Assembly (NCBI GenBank): GCA_030278955.1
Contig: JAOANR010000011.1
Coordinates: forward strand, 43,635,417-43,699,416
From: Hygrophila difformis
Taxonomy: Eukaryota > Streptophyta > Magnoliopsida > Lamiales > Acanthaceae
Length of the DNA: 64,000 bases
Direction: 5' to 3'
Positions 1-11,915 of the stretch are shown here, one piece after another (position 1 is the first letter of the stretch; each line of letters opens with the position of its first letter). Below the pieces are notes generated by a model. The model was not told where the DNA came from. It saw nothing but the letters and a program-made list of their open reading frames with translations, and searched no databases. The position numbers and the translations under genes are program-made.

Positions 1-191
1 TATTATTGCAAGTATATATTTAAAGAAAAATAGTCGAGTTGGGTCTTGTTAGAATCGTGAAATCATTTAGTTTTAAAATATATATTTTACATAATTTTTT
101 GTTGTATATATTTTGAGATATTAACGATTGAAAATGTGCATTGGATTGTATGCAGAAATGAAACAAGACAGGCTAAATGGGACGGAGGGAG
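1..191. mobile_element. Stowaway-type MITE, 3' part (cut by window edge)
   Basis: The segment ends in gggacggagggag followed by TA, the inverted terminal repeat and target dinucleotide of plant Stowaway (Tc1/mariner-derived) MITEs. Its body resembles the other Stowaway copies in this window, for example the ones at 50,188 and 53,355. The left end lies outside the window. Confidence 0.75.
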
Positions 192-559
192 TATTATTAA
201 TAAAGATTATAAAATATTATTAATAAATTATTATGATAAAATATTGAATAAAAATAATTATTTAACTACAATTAAAAAATTATTATAAATATTTCATAAT
301 TAACATTATTAAGTAAATATAAATAAATAGTAGAATTAATGAAAATATTACTTATTAATTTTATTTTAAAATTTTTTATAAATAAAAATATTAGTGATGT
401 GGAAAAAAATATGAATCATTGGAGATAAAAAATGGGATGAACTGCTGGATGATTTGGCAGTGATATGGAAAAGGAAAAAGTTGGGAGTTAGGAGACCATG
501 CCTAAGGTTCCGATTTTAACTATTCATTTCGGACTTACCTGTCTATGGTACAAAGTGCT
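192..559. other. AT-rich upstream flank of the scramblase gene
   Basis: No gene is seen. The stretch is AT-rich up to about 480 and then passes into mixed sequence with CT-rich tracts just before the first exon. It probably includes the core promoter of the downstream plus-strand gene, but no clear TATA box could be picked. Confidence 0.4.
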
Positions 560-733
560 CCCGTTTAGCCAGTTTTTCCTTTCTTTCCCAGCCTTCCTCG
601 TCCACGCTGCTCGCCGGCTTTGCCATTGCCGCCGCCTCCGCCACGCGCACAAATAATCATCTTCTCCGCTGCCCGCGCTCGGCGCATTCGCTCGCTCTTC
701 CTTCTCGCGCTTCTCCGTCGAATCGGATCCACG
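560..733 (+). other. Probable 5' untranslated exon 1 of the scramblase gene
   Basis: The stretch is CT- and GC-rich, unlike its surroundings, and ends in acg|gtttgt, a plausible splice donor. It has no ATG in a long frame; the open frame at 620 begins with TTG. It is therefore inferred to be a non-coding leader exon joined to the ATG exon at 1,466. The transcription start is not resolved. Confidence 0.5.
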
Positions 734-1465
734 GTTTGTTTCTCCTCAATTTCTCTAGTTGAGACTTTGGGTGTAAAACTATTGTGTGTATATTTTTTTT
801 TTTTTTTTTTGAGTTGAATTAGTTTAATTTTTACTGAATTTGAGGTTGACGCTAAGCAATTACACAGGCATTAAAAGATTGTTGGTTGTTAGCCAAGTTA
901 CCCTTTGTTGATTTTAAACTATTGATTAATTTGATTAACTAGTGGATGAATGTACATGATTGAATTTCAATCATCTGACACTCAAATTGACACAAGTTTT
1001 AAAATGATCCAACCGGTTCCAATCCATACGTAAATAGTTAGCGTATTATGTGAACAAAAAGATCAATGGAAATTGAGCAGTGGTGTACTTGCACAGATAC
1101 ATGCGGGGGTGGCCAACCCCCAAGCTGGGAGTAGCCATTGATCATGATCTTTTACTTTCACATGATACTCGTTATTCCTGCAATATTTAAAGCTTACTGG
1201 GTAATTCTGAAGGGTCATGTGAACCCAGCTGTATCCTATAGCTGTCATTTCTTATGGGCAATACTCGGACACTTCTAAGCTAATTTTCAGAGATATATAG
1301 TATATCAGGTGAACAAAAGGTTGGTGGAAAAGAAAAGTTTTTACGAAGAGAAAATGCATGCTCTAGTATGTTATGTGTAACAGGAGACAATTACTTGTAT
1401 ATGTTGGAGACACTCTAACACGCACACTCTCTCTCTTTCCCTTTTTTGTTTTGCATATTGGTTAG

Positions 1466-3900
1466 ATGAACTGGATGAGGGGGTGGGGTTGCATTAAAAG
1501 GCAAACACGATTCAGCACAGTGAAGCATCATATGACAATGGATAATGATCAGAGTCGGTTTCTGCACATGAAAACTAGTGTCTCGAACTCATATCAATCA
1601 TCGGGATATCCTTCAGAGAGAAACCTAATGTCATTGGCCAAATTGCCACACTATTTCATGGAAAATGCCTTCTGGGACAAGAGTGCATGCAATCGATGTT
1701 TGCATAATGTTCAAAATGATTCGGACTTGAGCAGAAATTTTTTTGTACGTCTCTGGGTTGCTGATAGAAAGAAACCAAAGCCTTCTAGAAAAGGAAAGCA
1801 TAAAGTTCTTAGATCTGGAGGTACTGCTGAGGAAGTTGTTGATGTCAGAACTTTGTTCCAATCTCTGGGAAAAAAATTTTCAGAAGCATCTGGTATGAGT
1901 GAAATTTCTTATAACAAGGTGAAGTCAGATTTGAAGCAACCGCCTACAAGTCAGTCTGTCACCGGTATTTTAAAACCAATATCTTCAGAAGAGGTTAGAT
2001 TACTTTTTACATGGTACGCAAAAATTATTCAAATTTAACTTATGTAGGTAGACATGATAATTATGCAAATTTAAAAGAGTAGGCTATTTTGATTATGATT
2101 GCTTGCATTATTTAACACGAATGTCATCGTTTAACTCTGATGATATTTGAGTTCTATTACAACTTTACATTTATTAATCCTGGAATTGTTCCTTTTGACA
2201 AGAATGAGGCAAAAAAGTAATTTATTTATGAGGGAGGGTGATGCTTTTAGTTCTAATACTCATAGCATGGGTTTCTTTGGACATTTAGAAGGAAGGTTTC
2301 TCTTGTACAGATTGTAGCCAGTAATGTTTGTAATTAGTTGTTCCCAGCTAAATTTAGCATTAGCATACCTGAGAACAGTATCAACTCCTAGTGCAGATTT
2401 TCTTCACTCTTACATGTTTGGAATCAAATCAAATCAAATCAAATTATTTATTAAAGTGAAGTAACGATTCTAATAACCTGACACTAGGAGTCCTCACACA
2501 CCAACTTAGGTTGTGCCAACTTCAAGCCTTGAGCTCTAGTCCAGTCTCAGTGATGGTCTTACTTTTTCTTGTAGAATTTGGAATCAATAAAGAGGAATAA
2601 TCAATCTATCGACACAAAGAAGTTGCCATGTAAACTTTTCTTGTTTTATTCTCTAGGTTTTTGTTTTTATTTATTTTTTGTTTTGTTTTTGTGCTTTTGA
2701 AAAATCAAAACAAATCCATTAGTAACTCTTTTGAGGTTTAGGAAGGTAATGTGTGCTTTTCATGAATCAAGATAAGTTTATTTTTTTGGTTAATTTTCAG
2801 TAAGGGTGGAAAGTAAGTCAGTCAGTTCTATATGTTACTACCTCCGTCTCAATGTTTTTGTCACGGACCCACCCGGCGCGTATGCCAGTACACAATTTTA
2901 ACTGTTAATAACTTAAATTGTGTACAATAAAAAATTATAAAAATTTGATTGTTTAAAACTACAAGATTAGACGAATCTAACAAGATCTCAATTGACTATG
3001 TTTTTTCTTACATAACTATGATAAAAATTTGAATCAAACTTAAAGAGTGAATAGTGTTAAAAAATCAAACGTAACAATTATACCGAGACGGGGGAAGTAT
3101 TCATTAGCCCATCTATGTTGCTTTATCTAGGCATTGCATAACAGTGCCTATTCAGGATTAAATGAATTATTATATCAATCACTTAATTAGAATAATGTAC
3201 TAATGTCTGTTAGTTTTAAAATTTTCTTTAGGTTCTTTTTCCATTCCTAATATATCGCAGGCTAAACAAAAAAAATATATGTTTTTGGACATTTTAGATA
3301 CATTTTCAATACTCTTCTTGGAAAAGTATTTTAACGATATTTTCAATACTATTATTGACGCTATGTTAGCTACTCTTTTCCCGGGTCTGGAGTTTTATCC
3401 CATGCTATGGCATTATCAATCATTTACATTGACATGTGTTTTGGGTTATAGTATGAATTTATGAGGAGGAAATAAGTCTGTTTTAAGTTATCTAGAGTTT
3501 ATTGTGATAGATAATTCAATATCAATGATTATTTATTTTCTATGTACAATTGATGCCCTTGGTTTCAACATATTCCAGTCCAAGGTTGCACCACTTCTTG
3601 CAAGGTCCAATTTGCTGATAACAAGGGATATAGAATGGGCCAACTTGGTTCTTGGCTTTGAACAAGTAAGTTTCAAGATTTACAGATTTTGACAAATCTG
3701 TTTCGACAAATATGTATTATGTTTCTTTTCCTACGCATTCTATGAGAGGCTGTGTTTTCACAAGTATTTCTGCAGAGAAACTATACATAGGAAACTGGAT
3801 GATAAAACCCTATAGGCCTGTTTCCGAAATTGGCACCTCATCCCTAGAATAAACAAGTAAATGCCATCTGGTAAATAGCTCCAGTAGAATAAGATTGGAA

Positions 3901-3937
<37 letters not shown>

Positions 3938-6900
3938 TATTTATTTATTATTATTATTTTTCTCTGGTTTGTTCTGGTGAACATATTCTCAGTGCCCTGC
4001 TTCAAATTTTGATTAATGAATTTTGATATGAATCATATGATATTGAGTTTTATTCTAGTTTATGCCTAAGACAGGCTGTATAAATTCATCTAAAACAAGC
4101 TTAGTGTCAGAGCTAGAACTTCTGGAATTCTCTAAAATTTGTTTCATGGAATCTGACAACTGTTTTCTGATATGTCTTAATGTTTATTTTAACAATGCAA
4201 GTAACTCGTAAGTTTTCGTCGTGTGTGTGTGTGTGTTCTCCTGTCAAATTTCTTGTTTGGTGTATCATATTTTGATGAGATGTAATTTTTAACTTTGAAC
4301 TGCAGGAAAATCGATACGCCATAGTTGATGTCTGCTACCCACAAGCTGTATGTGACTCTTTTGCTCAGCTTTAGACACCTTTTATTTTACTGCCCATTCT
4401 TTGAAAGCTGGTCTTGACTAATAATTTGCCAAGTAAAAACAATTAAGTTGATTTTGCTTATCTAGCCTGCAGGTTTTATTCGTGAGCAGAGTAATGTGAT
4501 CGCGAGACAGGTACATTTTCATCATCTGTATTGATTTTTCTTCCGAACATATTTTTAATTTTCACACCTTATCAATGTGGTATTTTTGTATCATATGCCC
4601 ACAAAAAGGATAATACACGTGCATGGTTGAAGTTCTTTTATTATTATTATCAAACTTGACTGAAGTATTGATGTAATATGTTGATTGTACACTCTTTATG
4701 ATATCGGTTCTGTGTGCAATGAAACTTACACAGAAATAGACGAAAATGACAATGGTATGGGATCATATAATTTATTATAGTACGAAAATGACAATGGTAT
4801 GGATCATATAATTTATTGTAGTATGAATATGTAATAAATACAGAATAATTCTTTTTTTCTCAATTTCATTTCCTATTTGATAACCAGAACCCAATTATGG
4901 GCAAGGTAGTTGTAAAATACAATTTCTCATACGCCTTCTCTGTCAAATTTGTGGTCATTCTGTCATTCGAGAATAATCATTTCTGTCTTTTTATTCCTCC
5001 TGCGATCAACGGCTTTAGTGTGCAGTTTGAGATGTGTTGCATTATAGAACTACTACCTTTTTTGGGTTCGAGCGATGAATTTTGTTTCTGTTTCTTTAAT
5101 ACTCTTCTAAAGATTTTACTCAATAATGGAGCATAAATATTTGTAATGATTGAGTATATATATGTTTTATTTTGGTGGATAAATTCATGTCGTCCTCTTT
5201 TCTGCAGTTGCTTCGACTAAGACGCCCTTTCGTAGCATACATAACTGATGGGTTAGGTAATGAACTTTTCAGGGTATGAGCTTTTAACATTCTATGTATT
5301 TGTTATCACCAATCATTGAAAGCTGCTTCTGTTGATACTGTTGTTTTGACTGGTTTAATTCTGTACTGCTTCTTCCCAAGTAGGTCAGGAGACCCTTTTG
5401 GTGGATCACTAGTTCAATCTATGCGGAGATAAATGGAAAGGTGTGAATGTTGATAATTTTGTATGGCTTATTGCCTTATCATTTAAATGTAAACTTGCTG
5501 GTCTAGAAGATGCTAAGAACTTATGCACTTAATTCTGTTAATTTGTGTAGCACGATTTTATCATTATTTCAGGAAATCGGTGTTGTTCACAGAAGATGGC
5601 ATCTCTGGAGGAGAATTTATGATTTGTACTTGGGGTATTGTTCTCTACTGCTCAAGTTTGCTGTTTATGAGTGATAATTTTCCATATAGTCAAATGTTGA
5701 GCAATTCTCATGTGCTGAATAATTAGCTTTTTTTTTTCAACTGATTGAATCATCTCATTCCTGTGTATAATGTCAATTTATCTCTATCAACTTGAGTCAT
5801 TCATACATTTCAATGTCCTATCTCACACTTGTTTGTTGTCTTGACTCAAATGTTTGTGGTTTTCCTTGTCTCAGGAATAAGCAATTTGCTGTTGTTGAGA
5901 ACCCTGGGTTTTGGAATTGGACATTTACTTTGAAGGACATTGATGGAAATGTGTTGGCTGAAGTAGATCGTGACTGGAGGGGTTTTGGGTTTGAGGTTAT
6001 TGCTTTTTCATCCTTACTTATTTGAGTCCAATCACTTGGTACATGTTTCCGCTATTTCATAATAACGGGTTTCTCTTATTTGTAAAATGATGGAATCGAT
6101 CAATTACACTGTCTTGCTGCAACACTCATTAGTATTTTTTGTATTAGAACCATCAGTTATAAGCTTATTTTTTATTTTTATTTTATTTTTTTAAATAATT
6201 AATTTATTTATTAAATTGATGCACAAAACTGACCTCAAAAGAGTACTTTGCATCTTCCCCAAAAAAAGCAGTCAATTGAAGGTCTCTATTTCTACAATAC
6301 AGATTTTCACAGACGCGGGCCAGTATGTGATTCGTTTTGGGAGTGCGGAGTCTGGTGCTGGGCCTGCTCCTGGGGTAAGATGCACTGAATAATAACTCAC
6401 CTATATTTATTCAATTATAATGATGGATGCTTCATGATCTGTAGGTCCAAGAGTTGGATGTGACTAGGTCGTTGACTCTGTCTGAGAGAGCAGTAGCTGT
6501 GGCACTCGCCGTTTCACTTGATAATGACTACTTCTCCAGACACGGGGGATGGTGAGCTAATAATTTATCACATGCATTTGTGCTTGGATATTTTAACCTT
6601 AAAAACACAAGCTCATAAGCAGTAAGCTTCATTAATTCAAACTGTAGAGTCACTAGCTCTTAGAATTTGGTTTGAATCAAGCGGGGGTGATGGCATTACT
6701 GCTGCATACATTGGAAAAGGAGAAGTAGTAATAGTTCACTTCACAATCTCAAGAAAAAATGTGCCTTGTAATTTGTTAGCAATGCTGATTTTGAGTGCAT
6801 TGTTATACATTTTGTGGGTGTTTGGTGAGAAGGGTGGTGGACTGGGGAGGTTAGATATGAGGATCAGACTCATCCAAACCTCATATTTGGAAAAGTTACT

Positions 6901-7183
6901 TGATATTAGGATTTAGGTTTATTATCATACACAAGTCTAGGAAAAATACTTAAGTTAAATCCCTCCTAGTTCCCACATGAAGTGGTTCTGAATTATAACT
7001 TTGATGCTGACGCGACTAAATACCGCCACACTCTCTAGTCTGATGTAATAATGTTTTGTTATCTGAATATTTTTTTGGAGAAGTTGTTATCTGAATATTT
7101 GGTTTTATTGAGTGGAATAAAAATTGTTCGGTTATTGGTCGGTTATTTGCAGGGGAGTTCCCTTTGTGGATATTGGTGAATGA
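1466..7183 (+). CDS. Scramblase-family protein, mitochondrial AIM25-like, 11 coding exons
   Basis: Coding exons: 1466-1993, 3579-3665, 4306-4347, 4466-4510, 5208-5273, 5384-5440, 5573-5634, 5875-5995, 6303-6374, 6445-6551 and 7153-7183. All junctions are GT-AG and stay in frame, giving 405 residues and a TGA stop. The product resembles plant phospholipid scramblase-like proteins (Scramblase family, near yeast AIM25), which are expected in mitochondria. Diagnostic stretches are NLLITRDIEWANLVLGFEQ, GFIREQSNVIARQ and the Trp-rich RRWHLWRRIYDLYLG, followed by the C-terminal FTDAGQYVIRFG beta region. The first 176 residues come from one exon and are poorly conserved. They start with an Arg/Lys-bearing, acid-free stretch (MNWMRGWGCIKRQTRF) that could be a transit peptide. 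The acceptor AG lies directly before the chosen ATG. Whether the protein moves lipids is unproven for this family; a role in mitochondrial membrane or respiratory-complex upkeep is inferred from relatives. Confidence 0.9.
2838..3097. mobile_element. Stowaway MITE in scramblase intron
   Basis: The element begins ctacctccgtctc and ends gagacgggggaag, imperfect inverted terminal repeats flanked by TA on both sides (2836-2837, 3098-3099). It is about 260 bp with no coding capacity, and sits between the first two coding exons. Confidence 0.85.
3899..3960. repeat. ATT microsatellite
   Basis: About 14 consecutive ATT/TTA units grade into TTTA units. It lies in the intron between the exons ending at 3665 and starting at 4306, and is probably length-variable. 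Confidence 0.9.
4740..4822. repeat. Two-copy tandem duplication, about 42 bp unit
   Basis: A unit starting acgaaaatgacaatggtatg and ending near tttattatagt is repeated immediately with one indel and one substitution. It lies in a scramblase intron (4511-5207) and does not touch the splice sites. Confidence 0.8.
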
Positions 7184-7552
7184 TGATTGACGATAGCAGT
7201 TAACGGTTGGCAAAGGACAAAAATATGTTCCTGAAGATGCTCGGAGCTGTTGAGAGATTGAGATTCTGTATTCTTTTTGACCCTTCTGCAGAACCCGGGT
7301 TTGATTGCATTCGGTCATATGCTTTCTTGTCCAAAAGGAACAATCAAAAACCATTTAGTAGGATGGGGTCTGTAGAGTTACTTTACCTATTGTCAGAGAT
7401 TAATTGGATGTGAATCTATCTCTTCACCCATTTCATATCTATAAAAGCGTGCATCAACCTATAGTAAATATGATTGGTTAGCTTGCTGGATAGGTATTGG
7501 TTCAGGAGTACTCTTTTCCACATGAATTTGCATGTTGGTTTCGACATAGAAC
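7184..7552. other. 3' flank / probable 3' UTR of the scramblase gene
   Basis: This is non-coding sequence after the TGA at 7181-7183. Open frames on either strand are short and match nothing recognised. The transcript end cannot be placed by eye. Confidence 0.5.
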
Positions 7553-8591
7553 TAGGGTTGGATCGGCACGGCATACCGAACTTCTTCACTCATACCGTAA
7601 ATATCAGTATATGAAAAATGAATACCATTACCATACCAAAAATTCGGTATAACAATATTCAGTATACCGAAACATTCGGCATAAAAGTTCGGTATTATCG
7701 ATATGCCAATATAAAATTATTTATGAAAATGAAAGAAAATTCTCATATAAAAATTTTAATAAAATTGCGATAAAATAATTTTCAAAATAATTTAATTCAC
7801 ATCACATGATATTAATAGAGTTTTAAATGGGGATGAGGACTTAGCCCAAGTGGTTAAGTCCATCGACTTTCAACGGAATGCTGGAGATTCGATTCCCACC
7901 GGCCCCATATCCCTCCCTTTCATCCCCTTTTGTAATTTGTGTGGCATGGACTCCCACCATCATTTTCCTAGCCTGTATAGGCTGTTCAACAAAAAAAAGA
8001 GTTTTAAATGAACTTTAGAGGTCATTCATAATCTCTTATAGCAGAATGACATTTATTTCTTAATATATATGTTCATGATTACGTTCTAAGTCATATTAGA
8101 GTTGAAGATCAAAGGTAGTAAGCTTGACCAGAAGACACAACTATTACAAAAAATAAAAGTTATAGTATTAGATTAAATTAGGATAAATAAATACTATTTA
8201 AATTTCAAACTTAAATAAACAAAAGTAATCATTTAGAATGAGATTGAAATTTAGAATTAGGGTTTGCTTTATATAATAAATATTATAAACTTAAGTTAGA
8301 TTATTTAAATTGGATTTGGGACTCAACTATGTTTTTTTGGGTTTAGTAATGAATATGTAGTATATTTTTTATTTTAAAAACATGTAATTACATATTTTAT
8401 AATATATATCGGTATTTTCGGTATACCGAATATATTGTATTCTTATACCGCTACCATACCAAAAATATTCGGCACGGAAATAGAACTTAACTACAACATT
8501 TTTTCGGTATACCATAAATTTCGGTATTTTCAGCATTTTTCGATATGGTATAAATGGTATACCGAGTTTTTGGCGAAATTGCCCAACCCTA
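7553..8591. mobile_element. Non-autonomous hAT transposon (1.04 kb) with 8-bp target duplication
   Basis: The ends are inverted copies: left tagggttggatcgg, right ...gcccaaccctata-like ending in gcccaacccta. A perfect 8-bp target duplication CATAGAAC lies at 7545-7552 and 8592-8599. Subterminal regions are packed with cggtataccg-type motifs, as in many plant hAT elements, where they are thought to bind transposase. It encodes no transposase. A SINE is inserted at 7830. Confidence 0.9.
7830..7997 (+). mobile_element. tRNA-derived SINE nested in the hAT element
   Basis: The 5' part has a tRNA-like A box (tagcccaagtgg) and B box (gattcgattccc). The body continues to gcctgtataggctgttcaac and an A-rich tail. 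A perfect 13-bp target duplication, agagttttaaatg, flanks it (7817-7829 and 7998-8010). It inserted after the hAT copy. Other family members lie at 9043, 14772, 39141 and 53648. Confidence 0.92.
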
Positions 8592-8745
8592 CATAGAACT
8601 CCTACAAATAGGGTTAGCAAGACAATATACATGGAAGCATGTTAGTTAGATACTCACCCAAACTTCAGAGAATGCATAAACCAAATATACGGCTAAATTA
8701 TCAAAATAATACAGATTAAATCGGTGGCTCCCAAATTAGCATTGA

Positions 8746-8932
8746 GTCGCCCGTTGAACAGGCGACTAAGAAAAAAATATTTTTTTTTAATTGAGGAACA
8801 GTACCGAATCGCCTGTTGAACAGGCGATCAAATAAAAAAAATATTTTAAAAAGGACTCGCCTGTCAGGCGAGTCAATGTACATATAATTTTTTTTTTTAA
8901 AAAAAACCACTCGCCTGTTCAACAGGCGAGTG
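8746..8932. repeat. Palindrome series in left foldback arm
   Basis: Four near-perfect 21-25 bp palindromes share the core TCGCCTGTT(g/c)AACAGGCGA: 8746-8766, 8808-8828, 8854-8874 (a shortened CGCCTGTCAGGCG form) and 8908-8932. AT-rich spacers of about 20-40 bp separate them. The right arm repeats the series in reverse, with clear members at 9919-9943 and about 10089-10110. They would form cruciforms or RNA hairpins. Confidence 0.85.
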
Positions 8933-9042
8933 TGATAAAATAATTGTTAAGTTAATCACATCACCACATTTTTCAAATGATTCCAAAAGTAAATTATAAA
9001 AAAATAATAATTGATTTCAATTTATAAAGTTATTACTACTAA

Positions 9043-9165
9043 TGATAAGTGATCAAGTTTCCTGACATCCAACCTTCAGTTTAGGGGTTTGATTCTCCAT
9101 CCGACGGCCCCCAATCCCTCTCATTTCCTAGCATGTATAGCTTGTTCAATTTAAAAAAAAAATTA
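9043..9165 (+). mobile_element. Decayed SINE copy
   Basis: The B-box-like ggtttgattctccatccgac and the closing ctagcatgtatagcttgttcaa correspond to the SINE at 7830, but the A-box half is badly eroded and the tail is short. No target duplication was identified. Confidence 0.55.
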
Positions 9166-9408
9166 TAGGGCTCCCACCATTCATTTCGTTGGCTTCGAAT
9201 TTGCTAAAAAAATTATATTGACTTTGAAAATATAATAAAATAATATAAATGATACTTGTCCAGCGATGTTGGCTCGGTTATTTTGGACACGGTAATTTAG
9301 GTGGTGAGGTTTAATAATTAAAGTGGTGTGAATATTTGTGTTTAAGATTTTAATGAATTTTGACATTGATATTGTTTAACTTTAACTTAACATTATCGTA
9401 ATGACATA

Positions 9409-9724
9409 GTTAGAGAAAAATAATCAAGTTGGGTAGTGTTATAATTGTCCAATCATGTAGTTTTAGAATATAGTACATTTTATATAATTTTATTTGTACA
9501 TATTTTGAAATATTAAGAATTAAAGAAATACATTTGACTTTGTGTAGAAAAATAAAAAGTGCTTTGAACTTTGGGCACAAAGTAAAAGTGACCACTTTTA
9601 ATGAAATTTGTGAATAATTAAAATTCTAATCATATTTATATGAATTTAATTTATCTAAGAATGGAAAGTGGCCAAGTGACACTCCAAAAAGCTTTACAAG
9701 CCTACATTCATAGAATGGAGGGAG
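9409..9724. mobile_element. Stowaway-like MITE fragment inside the foldback element
   Basis: The right end gaatggagggag is followed by TA as in Stowaway elements, and the interior (aataatcaagttgggtagtg) resembles the partial copy at the window start. The left terminus could not be defined, so the start is approximate. Confidence 0.45.
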
Positions 9725-10174
9725 TATATTGTAAATTCTGTAGATTGAAAATAATAGTAATATAATAATATAAATAATAACATTATATTGTACATTTTGT
9801 AGGGTAATATAAAAGTAATAAAGCTAGAAAAAGGAAGATATGACAAAATGCAAATTATAGAATTCAAAACCTAAAAGAGAAATTCAGTGCAAATTCACAT
9901 TTTTTTTTTCTTTTATCACACTCGCCTGTTCAATAGGCGAGTGGTTTTTTTTTAATTTTTTTTTTTAAATTTTATATACATTGACTCGCCTGTTTAACAG
10001 GCGAGTCCTTTTTAAAATATTTTTTTTTCATTTGATCGCCTGTTGAAAGATTCGGTACTGTTCCTCAATAAAAAATTATTTTTTCTTAGCCGCCTGTTGA
10101 ACAGGCGACTCGATGCTAATTTGGGAACCACCGATTTAATCTGTATTATTTTGATAATTTAGCCCCAAATATAC

Positions 10175-10432
10175 CTTGGTTTATTACGGGCCACAAGTTC
10201 GGTAAGTAAAACTAATAGTAAAATAAGATTATACTATATTGGTATAAACCCCTGGGGGTTTATTCAAGAAGCTATGAATGTTACCTTGGCACATGTAACC
10301 TATAAACTTGGATGAAATAATGAACTTATTAAAGGACAACCACCTAAAAAAGTTGTACAATAAAATTAACACTAACAAAGTGAGTGACGATATGCAACAA
10401 AATTGCTCAACAATAGAAATAAAAACAAATGC
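10175..10432. other. Intergenic or intronic stretch with no recognised gene
   Basis: AT-rich sequence. It contains the short perfect inverted repeat ataaacccc-tg-ggggtttat at 10243-10262. A minus-strand acceptor-like ttttttag before 10343 could belong to the unrecognised gene starting at 12429, but the frame after it is too short to support an exon. Confidence 0.35.
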
Positions 10433-11900
10433 AAAAAGACAAAATTAATCAAATTAAATAAGAACTCAAGTGTAGAGAGAGAAAATTCATTCGACAGTAG
10501 ACATTCCCAACAAAAAAAAAAAAAATATAGAGACTATACAGTGCACAAATTCACAAATAATAAATCCAACATTCAATTTTAAAGAAAACAACACCACCCA
10601 AGACAATACAAACACCAACAACATAAGCACACATGCTGGAAAAAATTGATCTAACATGGACACTCTATCATCCAAAATCCATCAACATATGCTGAAAAAA
10701 TGAGCTAACATGAATACTTCATCATCACACAAAAGAAATACATGCATAATTAAATCCTAGATTAAATGCATCCACACAAAAGAAAAGAAATTAAATAAGA
10801 TTCTAAGATCCTAAGTGTAGAGAGACAGTTTAACTCAAAAGACACTTGCAACAAAAACTATTCAATATATACACATTTACAACAAATATTTTCATCTTTA
10901 AAAGAAAACAACAACATCCAAGTTAAATCAATCACCAATAAAATCAAAGCACACATGCTGAGCTAATGAGAGCACTCCATCTTCACCGAAAAGAAACACA
11001 TTACACAACTAAATTCAAAGGTCAAATGCACAAACACAAAATACATCAAATTAAATAAGAAACAAGGTACACAAATTCACAATAAACACATTAATACATT
11101 CAATTTCAAAGAAACAACACCCAAGTAGAAACAAAAAACACAACAAAATCAATGCACACATGCAGAAAAAATTGAGCTAATGTTACGCTTCATCATCATC
11201 TAAAAGAAACACATGCACAAGAAAATCCAAAAGATCAAATGTATACGCACAAAAAAAAATTGAACAAAATAAGATGCTAAGACAATTGAACTCAAAGGCA
11301 CTAAAATAGACTACTCAATGTACATAAATTCGCAACAAACAAAGTCTCATTCAATTTCAAAGAAAACAACATCCAAATCAAAACAAGCACAAAAAACAAT
11401 TAAAAATTAATGCACACCCACTGCTAAAATGAGAACACGTCATCATCATCATCACCCAAAAAAGAATATATGCACAATCAACTCCAAAGGTCAAATGCAT
11501 CCACACAAAAGAAATCAAATTTAAAAAAATTCCAAGTGTAAAGGGACAGTTCAAAACAAAAAATTCAATGTACACAAATTCACATTCATCATTCAGTTTC
11601 ATAGAAGTAACATCAAAATCAAAACAAACGCCAACAAAATGAATGCCACAGGCTGAAAAGATTGAGTAACATTGAGCAAACATGAACAATCCAAACATCA
11701 CTGAAAAAACACAAACACAATCAAATCATGCATCCACACAAAAGAAATGATATTAATTAAGATCCCATGAACAGAGACAATTTAAAGACACTGTAATAAA
11801 AAAGACTTTTCAATGCACATAAATTCAAAACAAATTGATCGAACATTCTATTACGAAGAAAACAGACACATCCAAGTGAAAATAAACAGACATTACCATG
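10433..11900. repeat. Degenerate tandem repeat, about 250-290 bp period, five to six units
   Basis: The same ordered phrases recur: agtgtagagagacagtt, caatgtacacaaattcac, attcaatttcaaagaaaaca, tgcacacatgct, gagctaatg, catcatcatc, caaatgcatccacacaaaag. Units are clearly diverged and of uneven length. The block is A/C-rich on the plus strand and lies just past the donor at 11,915 of the minus-strand gene, so it is probably intronic. It has no coding potential. Confidence 0.8.
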
Positions 11901-11915
11901 AATGGAGTTACTCAC

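Larger units (their letters stand above)
8691..10164. mobile_element. Mutator-like foldback element (1.47 kb) with about 250-bp inverted arms
   Basis: The ends are ggctaaattatcaaaataat on the left and its complement on the right. The inverted arms run from 8691 to about 8942 and from about 9903 to 10164. A perfect 10-bp duplication, ccaaatatac, flanks the element (8681-8690, 10165-10174), fitting the 8-11 bp duplications of Mutator-like elements. It has no coding capacity. The interior carries a decayed SINE and a Stowaway-like stretch. Each arm contains a series of short palindromes, annotated separately. Confidence 0.85.

Noticed and set aside
7838..7905. tRNA-like A and B boxes that could be taken for a tRNA gene
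   Set aside because: The cloverleaf does not close, the boxes are followed by a SINE body and A tail, and target duplications flank the whole unit.
8746..10110. Repeated palindromes with regular spacers, superficially CRISPR-like
   Set aside because: The spacers are AT-rich low-complexity and the repeats are arranged as mirror-image sets in the arms of a transposon with a target duplication. The genome is a plant.
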